Source: Verrucomicrobiales bacterium (lineage in GTDB: Bacteria > Verrucomicrobiota > Verrucomicrobiia > Verrucomicrobiales > DEV007). Taken from it: 44,168 nt of DNA. This document shows positions 11,384 to 18,600 of this stretch, piece by piece (positions within the stretch are counted from its first letter, which is position 1; each line of letters begins with the position of its first letter). The translations under genes and the position numbers were made by a program. The notes under the pieces are model-generated. The model worked only from the letters and a program-made list of their open reading frames with translations. It searched no databases and had not been told where the DNA came from. The DNA lies in assembly GCA_024641425.1 (NCBI GenBank), contig JAHEDC010000003.1, forward strand, positions 1-44,168. The letters run 5' to 3'.

Positions 11384-11764
11384 ATGAATCCCGAATCCCC
11401 CTCCCAACGAGTGGTCGTTCTTGGCGCCAGCGACAAGCCCGAGCGCTCCTCGAACAAGGCCGTCCGTCTCCTCCGCGAGCACGGGCATCACGTTATTCCC
11501 GTTCATCCCGGCCTCGCCGAGATCGAAGGAATCCCCGCCGTTCCCTCCCTCTCTTCCGTCACCGGCGCCGTCGATACCGTCACCGTCTATGTCAATCCCA
11601 CTATCGTCGCCGCCGAATCCTACGCCCTTCGCACCCTCGCGCCGAATCGTGTCATTTTCAATCCCGGCAGCGAGGCCCCCGAGGTTGAAGCGGTTCTCCG
11701 AAGCGCCGGCATTGATGTCCAGCACGGCTGCACCCTCGTTCTTCTCCACACCGGCCAATTCTGA
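11384..11764 (+). CDS. CoA-binding domain protein (YccU-like)
   Basis: A 126-residue protein of the small stand-alone CoA-binding family (CoA_binding_2), built on a Rossmann fold. Visible are the opening strand and turn VVVLGASDKPERSSNKAVR, the central LREHGHHVIPVHPGL, VPSLSSVTGAVDTVTVYVNP and NRVIFNPGSEAPEVEAVLRS, then the closing Cys-containing CTLVLL. Length matches the family (about 120-145 residues). The cellular role of these proteins is not well known. The start at 11384 has no Shine-Dalgarno. It is divergent from the ybjN-like gene; the next gene on the strand begins 81 bases after its stop. Confidence 0.9.
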   Translation: MNPESPSQRVVVLGASDKPERSSNKAVRLLREHGHHVIPVHPGLAEIEGIPAVPSLSSVTGAVDTVTVYVNPTIVAAESYALRTLAPNRVIFNPGSEAPEVEAVLRSAGIDVQHGCTLVLLHTGQF

Positions 11765-11845
11765 GACCCTGCTCCATCACGAGGCTGACCGGCAACACAA
11801 ACCCGCACGGGATGCCCGATCCTCCCCATTCTCAGCCATTCTCTC

Positions 11846-12019
11846 ATGTCCTTTTCCCAATCCGAAAAAGCCGCCGCCCTCGCCGCCGCACACGAACGCA
11901 TTGAACTGCTCCGCGGCGAAGTACAACGCAAACAAGCGAAGCTCGCGGATTTCCGCTCTATGCTCGTGCGCCGGGAGGAGAAACTACGGAAACTGGGAGG
12001 ATCAGAAACGAGGGGATAA
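11846..12019 (+). CDS. Small coiled-coil protein, 57 residues
   Basis: An ATG at 11846 opens a 57-codon frame ending in TAA at 12017-12019. The product is almost wholly helical and charged: SEKAAALAAAHERIELLRGE then VQRKQAKLADFRSMLVRREE, with hydrophobic residues at roughly heptad spacing, so a short coiled coil is likely. There is no membrane segment and no family I recognise. It ends 6 bases before the glycosyltransferase start, and its stop codon lies in the loop of a hairpin (12011-12024), so its translation may control that of the next gene. Spacing and amphipathic pattern favour a real gene; the lack of an evident ribosome-binding site keeps confidence moderate. Confidence 0.55.
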   Translation: MSFSQSEKAAALAAAHERIELLRGEVQRKQAKLADFRSMLVRREEKLRKLGGSETRG

Positions 12020-12024
12020 CCCCT
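12011..12024 (+). promoter_or_regulatory. Hairpin covering a Shine-Dalgarno-like AGGGG before the glycosyltransferase gene
   Basis: AGGGG (12011-12015), loop ATAA and CCCCT (12020-12024) form a perfect 5-bp stem. The 5' arm is the only Shine-Dalgarno-like sequence before the ATG at 12026, 10 bases away, and the loop holds the stop codon of the 57-residue gene. A ribosome finishing that gene would open the stem, which suggests translational coupling. This is inferred from sequence alone. Confidence 0.4.
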
Positions 12025-12025
12025 G

Positions 12026-13426
12026 ATGGATGCGGTCATGAAACGCGTATTCATCGGGTATCGGGAAGTCGCCGGCTACTTCGGCGGCCTCTCCGAAGGG
12101 TTCGAGGCGCTCGGTGCCAAAGTATCGTTCGCCGAACTCCATCGCCATCCCTTCGCCTATCGGCCCGACCGTTCACCGTGGATCATACGCCGTCTACGTG
12201 CTTCGCTGGCACGGAATCCGAGCGGGCTTCGGACTAAGCTCTGGAAGTTAGGCACCGCATTGTGGATCGCATTGCTCCACGACGTAGTCATCATTAGCGC
12301 GCTGGAAAGCCTGTTCACCACCCACCGCTTTCTAGAGTGCCGCATCGCTCGCATGTTCAGGAAAAAGGTCATCTTCATGCTCACGGGTTCGGATTGCCGA
12401 CCCGGGTTCTGCGATTTTTTCGGTCTCCAAACAACCGAAGGAAAACCGGTGGCATCGCAAGCCCTCTGCAGACTGAATCGGATGAGAGCGGAACGTGTCG
12501 CCCAGGCGGAAGACTGCTCGAACGCCGTCGTCGGAAATCCGCTTTTCTCGCAATTCAGCCACCGCAAGACCTGTAACTTCTACGAAATCGGCTTTCCCAT
12601 CACCAGCGCAACGCTCGACACTCCCACGCCACGTCTGCCGGAAGCCCCGTTCCGGATTCTTCATTCACCATCCCATCCCGCTCTCAAGGGAAGTGCAAGA
12701 ATACGTGCGGTGATCGAATCCCTCAGAACCCTTGGTTTCTTGATCGAGTATCGGGAACTGACAGGCGTGCCCAATTCGGAAGTAATCAAGGCACTACATT
12801 GGTGCGACTTGGTCGTCGACCAGATTTACAGCGATACTCCAATGGCAGGTCTCGCCTGCGAGGCCGCGATGCATGGCAAAGCGACCTTGGTTGCAGGCTA
12901 CGGCTGGCCTGACTTCGAGAGACACGTTCGCCCGGAACGTCGACCACCTACTTTCACGTGCCTGCCCGAGCAGCTTGAATCGCACCTCGCAACACTCCTT
13001 CGAGAACCGGAGCGGATCACCGCCATGTCCAGGCGAGCGACTGCGTTCTCGGCAACGACCTGGTCGGCGGAAGAAGTGGCGGGACGCCTCCTTCGCCTCG
13101 CATGCGACAGGGCACCCGACCATTGGTTTTTTGACCCGCAGGATCTGCGCTATTTTCTAGGCTGCGGAGTGATCCCCTTCCAGGTGCGCATGATGGCGGC
13201 GACAATTATCCGAAGCGCGGGACGTGAGGCCCTGTGCCTGGAGCATGTCCCCGCGCTTGCCGAAGCCGTTGTCCAATTCGCGGAGGCACCCATTGACGGA
13301 GGTGAACTGGACTCCAGGCTCCGTGAGATATTCGAGCTCGAAATGGAGCTCCAAGCCATTGACTCCGAGCTGGATCAGCTTCGCGCGCATCTCGATGAGT
13401 ATGACATTGCTCTCGCGCGCCACTGA
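12026..13426 (+). CDS. GT-B fold glycosyltransferase
   Basis: A 466-residue cytoplasmic or membrane-associated glycosyltransferase of the GT-B type. The N-terminal domain opens with KRVFIGYREVAGYFGGLSEG; the C-terminal nucleotide-sugar-binding domain shows FRILHSPSHPALKGSARIRA, a helix with SLRTLGF, IEYRELTGVPNSEVIKALHW, CDLVVDQIY and the donor-site region LACEAAMHGKATLVAGYGW. About 90 extra residues at the C-terminus are helical and acidic (LEMELQAIDSELDQLRAHLD) and may form a coiled coil. An ATG at 12038 is an equally good start. It converges on the formyltransferase gene with a 26-base gap. Donor and acceptor are unknown; the locus suggests surface-polysaccharide assembly. Confidence 0.85.
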   Translation: MDAVMKRVFIGYREVAGYFGGLSEGFEALGAKVSFAELHRHPFAYRPDRSPWIIRRLRASLARNPSGLRTKLWKLGTALWIALLHDVVIISALESLFTTHRFLECRIARMFRKKVIFMLTGSDCRPGFCDFFGLQTTEGKPVASQALCRLNRMRAERVAQAEDCSNAVVGNPLFSQFSHRKTCNFYEIGFPITSATLDTPTPRLPEAPFRILHSPSHPALKGSARIRAVIESLRTLGFLIEYRELTGVPNSEVIKALHWCDLVVDQIYSDTPMAGLACEAAMHGKATLVAGYGWPDFERHVRPERRPPTFTCLPEQLESHLATLLREPERITAMSRRATAFSATTWSAEEVAGRLLRLACDRAPDHWFFDPQDLRYFLGCGVIPFQVRMMAATIIRSAGREALCLEHVPALAEAVVQFAEAPIDGGELDSRLREIFELEMELQAIDSELDQLRAHLDEYDIALARH

Positions 13427-13452
13427 TTGTAGCACGAAAAGAGCAATCCAAG

Positions 13453-14235
13453 TCATAATGCGTCTTCCATCTCATCGTCAGGGCGCTCAGGACGCCACAA
13501 TTTGATGCAGATTCTTTGGTCATCGATGTGAAAGAACGCAGGATAATCGGTGGGATCACAAGCACGGATGCTATCGTATAACTCCCGCAGGGATTTGCTT
13601 GCGTCGATTTCGGAATCAGCTGGCTTGCGTCTGGCAGGATACTCGGTCGCCAGCGATTCGTCCTGGGCCTGCGGCGTAAAATCCGGACGATCCAGAAGTT
13701 CGAGCGCACGCAGCACCAGATCCGGCTCAGCCGCGTAGACTTTTCGCTGCATCGAGCGGGTTGTGTCATAGCGTGTCAGTGCCACACGGCTTTGCGCGAC
13801 TATTGCACCCGTATCCATTCCCGCATCCATAAGATGAACGGTTGAGCCGGTTTCCTTTTCGTTGTTAATGATGATAAACGCGCCACTCGTTGGTCCACGA
13901 TAGCGCGGCAGCAAGGTCGGATGAACGTTCAAGCACATCCGGAACCGTTCCAGTATCTCACTTGCTACAATATACGGGAAGCCGACCGATAACAAGACAC
14001 CGCCTGCCAACGGGTGCAAAACCTCGGCAAGCGACGCCTTCCGGCATGCTGCCACCTCGAGTCCCGCTGCCTTGATGCGCTCGATGCTTGCAGTCAAGTT
14101 TGGGGATTCCGGCTGCGGGACCACGACTTTTGCGATCTGGTAGCCGTCCTCCACCAATCGAAGTACGATGTTCTCGCGCCCCCATGAGCCGAACAGAACA
14201 ATCAACGGGTGTCTCTTGAGTGACATGCTACTCAT
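13453..14235 (-). CDS. Formyltransferase-family protein (Fmt/ArnA/VioF type)
   Basis: A 260-residue protein of the N10-formyltetrahydrofolate-dependent formyltransferase fold. Visible are the opening strand LIVLFGSWGRENIVLRLVED, the catalytic region MCLNVHPTLLPRYRGPTSGA with the Asn and His of the active site, and TGSTVHLMDAGMDTGAIVAQ with the catalytic Asp. The C-terminal domain (KSLRELYDSIRACDPTDYPA, CIKLWRPERP) resembles that of ArnA and Fmt. In a sugar cluster directly after an aminotransferase, N-formylation of an amino sugar is the likeliest role, as in VioF or FdtF-type enzymes, rather than initiator-tRNA formylation. The start at 14235 avoids overlap with the FemAB gene; 14226 is an alternative. 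Last gene of the minus-strand three-gene cassette. Confidence 0.85.
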   Translation of the reverse strand: MSSMSLKRHPLIVLFGSWGRENIVLRLVEDGYQIAKVVVPQPESPNLTASIERIKAAGLEVAACRKASLAEVLHPLAGGVLLSVGFPYIVASEILERFRMCLNVHPTLLPRYRGPTSGAFIIINNEKETGSTVHLMDAGMDTGAIVAQSRVALTRYDTTRSMQRKVYAAEPDLVLRALELLDRPDFTPQAQDESLATEYPARRKPADSEIDASKSLRELYDSIRACDPTDYPAFFHIDDQRICIKLWRPERPDDEMEDAL

Positions 14236-14248
14236 TTTTAAGTAAGAT

Positions 14249-15280
14249 TCATGCGGGCGCTTCCAACGCGGAAAACGGAAGAACGAAAAAATACGGGAAT
14301 TCCGCAAGTAAGGTCTCCCTGCTGAGATGCTTCAATTTCTCGCTCCTCAGGATCGTATAATAGAAATACTCAAGATCCGTCGTCCCCCATCGCTTCTTGA
14401 AATCATACACTCCCTTCTGTGCCGGTGCCGTCCCGCCCCAGTTCCAAAAACGGAATCCGGCGTCAAGCGCGTCTTTCATCGCTTCATAGACAATCAGACT
14501 CATCGGTTGATGGTCACGATAGCGCTCGACCGTCACAGGAACGAAATACTCCGCTGTTCGATTGAAGTAAAAACTAAGCAGTGCGGCGATCGGGCCATCG
14601 CCGCACTCGGCAACATAGATCCGAAAGTCCGATCCGTAGTCAAATTTCGATTGGACGAGCTCGAAGAAGGATTTCGGCTTAGGCGAAACGCCTATCTTTT
14701 CCATATTCTCCCGATGCGTCTCGCACAAGAAATCGAGAAAGCCCAGACCACCTTCCCACGAGACCCTAACTTTCATCTTCGCTGCCTTCCTCACCATATT
14801 CCGCGTCTTCGAGTGAAACACATTCATCAACTGGTCGGATGTTTCGGGAAAGCGGGTGACTTGCCCGATTCTCATTTCCTTGAAGCGATGGTCCGATTCC
14901 TCGTAAAGCTCGATGTCGGACTCAAACGGTGCTGTAATGAGTGTGCCCGCAACCGCGTTTTTTTCTTCCAGCATCTCTCTGTACCGCCCGAGTAAGAGTC
15001 TCTTTGTCTCAGGATCCGAGGCAATGGCTCCGCCATTGCTACCGTAAAACGGCAACGAGTTGAATACGGCTCCATGGCGCGCGTGCTCCTTCACGAATAG
15101 CGGTAACACTCCCTTCATCTCACCGGCTTCCGAAGCAAGGAGATAGCAATCTCGGGCACCGAGAAAATCGCGCAGGAAATTCCGATACTTGAGGGAGGCG
15201 AAAAGCGAAGCGGTCTCGAAGCGCAAAATGAAGGCGTGATAGGCCTCCTCGAGGCTTTTGTCCAGCGTCTCAATCTTCAT
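14249..15280 (-). CDS. FemAB-like / BioF2-type acyltransferase
   Basis: A 343-residue protein of the GNAT-like FemAB/BioF2 superfamily: N-terminal SLFASLKYRNFLRDFLGARD and CYLLASEAGEMKGVLPLFVK, central SKTRNMVRKAAKMKVRVSWE and C-terminal IYVAECGDGPIAALLSFYFN, FRFWNWGGTAPAQKGVYDFK and KRWGTTDLEYFYY. The FWNWGG...GVYDFKKRWG pattern is typical of FemAB-like proteins in polysaccharide and exosortase-type loci, which N-acylate sugars or peptides with amino acids or acyl groups. The ATG at 15280 is chosen because AGGAG lies 8 bases upstream; the TTG at 15286 would place it too close. It overlaps the DegT gene by 11 bases, so translation is coupled. Substrate unknown. Confidence 0.85.
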   Translation of the reverse strand: MKIETLDKSLEEAYHAFILRFETASLFASLKYRNFLRDFLGARDCYLLASEAGEMKGVLPLFVKEHARHGAVFNSLPFYGSNGGAIASDPETKRLLLGRYREMLEEKNAVAGTLITAPFESDIELYEESDHRFKEMRIGQVTRFPETSDQLMNVFHSKTRNMVRKAAKMKVRVSWEGGLGFLDFLCETHRENMEKIGVSPKPKSFFELVQSKFDYGSDFRIYVAECGDGPIAALLSFYFNRTAEYFVPVTVERYRDHQPMSLIVYEAMKDALDAGFRFWNWGGTAPAQKGVYDFKKRWGTTDLEYFYYTILRSEKLKHLSRETLLAEFPYFFVLPFSALEAPA

Positions 15281-16295
15281 TGCCAATTCTCCTAATCGCG
15301 TTAACGACGGCTCTCATCTCCCCATCGGTCAAGGCCGGGTAGATCGGAATACAAACCGTCGATGCGAATAGCCGCTCGGCGACGGGATATCCAGTCTTTC
15401 CACATCCGTATCTTTGATGAAGAAGTTCATCGACTCCCTTTCTGATTGCAATGCCTGAATTCTCCGCCTCCCTCCGGGCGGCCTCGAATCCCTTTTGCAT
15501 TCGCAAGGGAAAACGAAAATACATGGAAGCGGACACCGCGCGTAACTGCCGGGTTAGCGATTCGGGCAGGTTCTCGAAATAGTACTGCGCGATCTCAAGC
15601 CTGCGCTCGAGCATCTGAGGATAGATTTCCAGCTGGCTCAGTCCTAGAGCGGCTTGCCCTTCCGTGAAGGGAAGAAAGACCGCATGTTTGGCATGGGCTT
15701 TTGCCAATCTGTCCCGATATTTCTCCCCGAAGCATGCCACCGCGCCCCCTTCTCCGGCCGTCAGGCACTTCGTCGCGTGAAACGAATAGAAAGCGATATC
15801 GCATTCCGCACCTGGGCGGTTCCCTTCGATCTCACTCGTGAGGCACTGGCAGCAGTCTTCGATGACGGGAACGCCGAATCCCTTGAACAGAGACGCGGGA
15901 GCCAGAATCCCATAGATGTGTACCACGATGATCGCACGCGTCCTTTCGGTAAATACGGCGGCGACCGATTCCCTTGTCATCACCCAACTTTCGCCGATAT
16001 CGCAGAAAACAGGTGTGGCACCCAGGAACAGGATCGTGTCGGCAACGGCGTGACACACATAGGTCGGCAGAATGACCTCATCCCCGAATCCGATGTCCAA
16101 GGCCGAAAGCGCCACGAGCAATGCGGCCGCACCATTGGGAGTCAAGAAGACCGACTCTGCATGGAGATAGTCCTTCAAGCACTGAGAGAACTTCAGGGTC
16201 ACCGTGCCATTTGCCAGCGATCCGCTCCCGATCTGTTCGGCGACGCGCTGCACTGAAGCCTGATTAATAAGCGGTTTCGAGTGCGGAATCTGCAT
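15270..16295 (-). CDS. DegT/DnrJ/EryC1/StrS family sugar aminotransferase
   Basis: A 341-residue pyridoxal-phosphate aminotransferase. The family signature is clear: SVFLTPNGAAALLVALSALD, FGDEVILPTYVCHAVADTIL, LFLGATPVFCDIG, PVIEDCCQCLTSE and the PLP-lysine motif SFHATKCLTAGEGGAVACFG (Lys at about residue 176). Such enzymes transfer an amino group to a nucleotide-linked ketosugar. The start at 16295 (QIPHSKPLI) fits the family's usual opening; a GTG at 16316 is an alternative. The length is slightly short for the family (about 360-400). It is the first gene of the cassette with the FemAB and formyltransferase genes, suggesting an amino sugar that is then acylated. Base composition downstream is lower in GC than in the flanks. 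Confidence 0.93.
   Translation of the reverse strand: MQIPHSKPLINQASVQRVAEQIGSGSLANGTVTLKFSQCLKDYLHAESVFLTPNGAAALLVALSALDIGFGDEVILPTYVCHAVADTILFLGATPVFCDIGESWVMTRESVAAVFTERTRAIIVVHIYGILAPASLFKGFGVPVIEDCCQCLTSEIEGNRPGAECDIAFYSFHATKCLTAGEGGAVACFGEKYRDRLAKAHAKHAVFLPFTEGQAALGLSQLEIYPQMLERRLEIAQYYFENLPESLTRQLRAVSASMYFRFPLRMQKGFEAARREAENSGIAIRKGVDELLHQRYGCGKTGYPVAERLFASTVCIPIYPALTDGEMRAVVNAIRRIGNED
15289..15293 (-). promoter_or_regulatory. Shine-Dalgarno AGGAG of the FemAB-like gene
   Basis: On the minus strand AGGAG lies 8 bases before the ATG at 15280, inside the upstream DegT gene. It decides the start between that ATG and a TTG at 15286. It stands out because most genes in this window lack a recognisable Shine-Dalgarno. 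Confidence 0.6.
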
Positions 16296-16425
16296 GGCAA
16301 GGGATAGTGCGTTCACGATGTTCCCAAGCGCACGCCCTTGACGGCCGGTTTGGTTACGGGAAATGAGGGGGGGTGCGGTTCGAAAGGGGGCGTTGAACCA
16401 TGGAGCGGTCCATTGGCGAAGACAA

Positions 16426-17385
16426 TTATTTCTGGGAGATCATCCATTCCGCCGTCCTGCGGATGCCTTCCTCAAGGTCGATCTTGGCTTTGAAGCCGAG
16501 GAGTTTCTGGGTCTTGTCGACGCTCGGGATGCGGAGCGCGATGTCGGCGGAGAGCGGCGGTTCGAAGACGATCTCGGACTGCGAGTTGAGGACGCGGCAG
16601 ACGGTCTCGGCCAACCCGAGGATCGTGATGACGGCGCGGGCGTTGCCGATGTTGAAAGACTCGCCAATGGCGGCGGGATTCGTCAGGCAGCGCAGGATAC
16701 AATCGACGAAATCATCGACGTAGCACCATGCGCGGATTTGATTTCCGTCGCCATGGATGCGAATTGTTTCGCCGGCCATCGCCTTGCGAATAAAGATCTG
16801 TATCGCGCCCTCACCCGTCTGGCCAGGGCCGTAGATATTGAAGGGACGGACGGTGACGACGGGGAGCCCGTCGCGGGTGTGGTAGGCCTTGGCGAGGTGT
16901 TCACCGGCGAGTTTGCTCACGGCGTAGACCCACCGTGCCTCGCCCGCCGAACCCGCGACGGTGGCGTCGTCCTCGGCGGAACGGAACGCCATGGAGCCGA
17001 AGACCTCGGAGGTGGAGAACTCGATGAGCCGGTCCGGAATGCCGTGTTTGCTGGCGGCGGCGAGGACGTTGGCGGTGCCGATCATGTTCACCTCCATCGT
17101 GCGGACAGGATCGCGGATAACCGTATCGATTCCGGCGATGCCAGCCGCGTGGATGACGCTGGTCGCTCCGGCCATGGCCTCGTAGACGGCGGCGGCGTCG
17201 AGGACGTCGCCCTTGACGATACGGATGGACGGATGTCCGGCGAGCGCGCTGCCGCTCAGGGTGTCGCGGTGGAAGTTATCGAAAACGACGATGTTGTTGT
17301 CCTCGACGAGGTGACGCATGAGCGTGTTCGCGATGAAGCCGGCGCCGCCGGTGATGAAGTAGGTTTTTCTCGGTGAATCAGACAC
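16426..17385 (-). CDS. NAD-dependent epimerase/dehydratase (extended SDR)
   Basis: A 319-residue nucleotide-sugar enzyme of the extended short-chain dehydrogenase family. It has the glycine-rich NAD site TGGAGFI (12-18), [10 protein letters not shown], the catalytic stretch EFSTSEVFG (122-130) and the YxxxK pair YAVSK (Y154, K158), then [10 protein letters not shown]. The STSEV motif, with Ser where dTDP-glucose 4,6-dehydratases (RmlB) have Asp, argues for an epimerase, decarboxylase or related activity over RmlB. The GTG start at 17385 overlaps the end of the upstream DegT gene by 8 bases, so the two are translationally coupled and probably act on the same UDP- or dTDP-sugar. Exact substrate unknown. 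Confidence 0.9.
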   Translation of the reverse strand: MSDSPRKTYFITGGAGFIANTLMRHLVEDNNIVVFDNFHRDTLSGSALAGHPSIRIVKGDVLDAAAVYEAMAGATSVIHAAGIAGIDTVIRDPVRTMEVNMIGTANVLAAASKHGIPDRLIEFSTSEVFGSMAFRSAEDDATVAGSAGEARWVYAVSKLAGEHLAKAYHTRDGLPVVTVRPFNIYGPGQTGEGAIQIFIRKAMAGETIRIHGDGNQIRAWCYVDDFVDCILRCLTNPAAIGESFNIGNARAVITILGLAETVCRVLNSQSEIVFEPPLSADIALRIPSVDKTQKLLGFKAKIDLEEGIRRTAEWMISQK

Positions 17386-18508
17386 GGAGGGCAGCGTGGA
17401 GGGTTTCGGCCACCCTGTCGATCTCGGAATCGGTCAATCCGGCGAAAAGGGGCAGGGCGAGACTGAGGTCTTCGGCAAGGAAGGCGCGGGGTGTCTCCTG
17501 GGCGGAAGCGGCGTAGCATCCCAGCCGCGCCGGGGCGTGGGTGCCGGGCCGGGTGCCGATGCGGGCGGCGGTGAGGGCGGCCATCACGGAGTTGCGCCGG
17601 GCGTGGGCGTCGGGAAGCCCGGGATCGATGAGGCAGACGAAGCTCTGGTAGCTGTGCCGGTCCGCATCGGCGGGCGGGAGGAGGCCCGGGCAATCGGCGA
17701 GGAGTTCGCGATAGCGGGCGGCGCAGGCTCGGCGGGCGGCGATCATTTCCTCAAGGCGACCGAGTTGGCCGAGGGCGAGCGCCGCCTGGATGTCGCTCAG
17801 GCGATAGTTGAAGCCGACATTGGGAAAGGGCGCCATCTCGTGCGCGGCACCGGTGGCGGATGGGGAGACACCGGCCCCGTGGTTGCGCAGCGAGTCGAGC
17901 GTGTCCGCGAGGGAGCTGTCGTTGGTGACAAGCATGCCGCCCTCGCCGGTCGTGATCGATTTCCGGGGATGGAAGCTGAAACAGGCGAGGTGCGAACCTT
18001 CCCCGATCCGGCGGCCGTTCCGCTCGGTGCCGAGCGCGCAGGCGGCGTCCTCAACGATCCAGAGCCCGTGCCGTGCGGCAAGAACCGCCACGGCGTCCAT
18101 ATCCGCCGCAAGCCCGAAAAGGTGGACCGGTACGATACCGACGGTGCGCGGTGTGACGAGCGATTCGGCGTGCGCGGGATCGAGGTTGAAGGTCGCGAGG
18201 TCGATGTCGCAGAAGACGGCCTTGCCGCCGCAGAGTTCGACCGCGTTCGCGGTGGCGATCCAGGTCAGGCCGGGCACGATGACCTCGTCGCCCGGGCCGA
18301 CGCCCCAGGCCTTCATCGCAAGGTGCAGCGCGGCGGTGCAGGAGGAAACGGCGAGGGCGCGCTCCGCCCCGGTGTATTCCGCGAGCGCTTTCTCGAAAGC
18401 GGCGACCTGGGGGCCCTGCGTGACCCAGCCGGAGCGGAGCACCGCCACGACGGCATTGATCTCGGATTCGGTAAACTGGACCTTGGCAAGCGGAATGGGA
18501 GCGTTCAC
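17378..18508 (-). CDS. DegT/DnrJ/EryC1/StrS family sugar aminotransferase
   Basis: A 376-residue PLP-dependent aminotransferase of normal family length. Signatures are [100 protein letters not shown] and [20 protein letters not shown] with the PLP lysine K183. The family makes amino sugars such as perosamine, Ara4N or bacillosamine precursors. It starts with GTG, 92 bases from the divergent AsnB gene, and precedes the overlapping SDR gene, so the two form a two-gene operon that could make a 4-amino sugar. It is distinct in sequence from the DegT genes at 15270 and 23794, so three different amino-transfer steps are encoded nearby. Confidence 0.95.
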   Translation of the reverse strand: MNAPIPLAKVQFTESEINAVVAVLRSGWVTQGPQVAAFEKALAEYTGAERALAVSSCTAALHLAMKAWGVGPGDEVIVPGLTWIATANAVELCGGKAVFCDIDLATFNLDPAHAESLVTPRTVGIVPVHLFGLAADMDAVAVLAARHGLWIVEDAACALGTERNGRRIGEGSHLACFSFHPRKSITTGEGGMLVTNDSSLADTLDSLRNHGAGVSPSATGAAHEMAPFPNVGFNYRLSDIQAALALGQLGRLEEMIAARRACAARYRELLADCPGLLPPADADRHSYQSFVCLIDPGLPDAHARRNSVMAALTAARIGTRPGTHAPARLGCYAASAQETPRAFLAEDLSLALPLFAGLTDSEIDRVAETLHAALRV

Positions 18509-18600
18509 GGCGCATCGTTACGCGAGGTCCCCCGTCCATGCAAACAGCCCCGGGCGTGATAAGGGTTGCCCGGCTTCCTTTCCCATGCACACTCTCGGGC

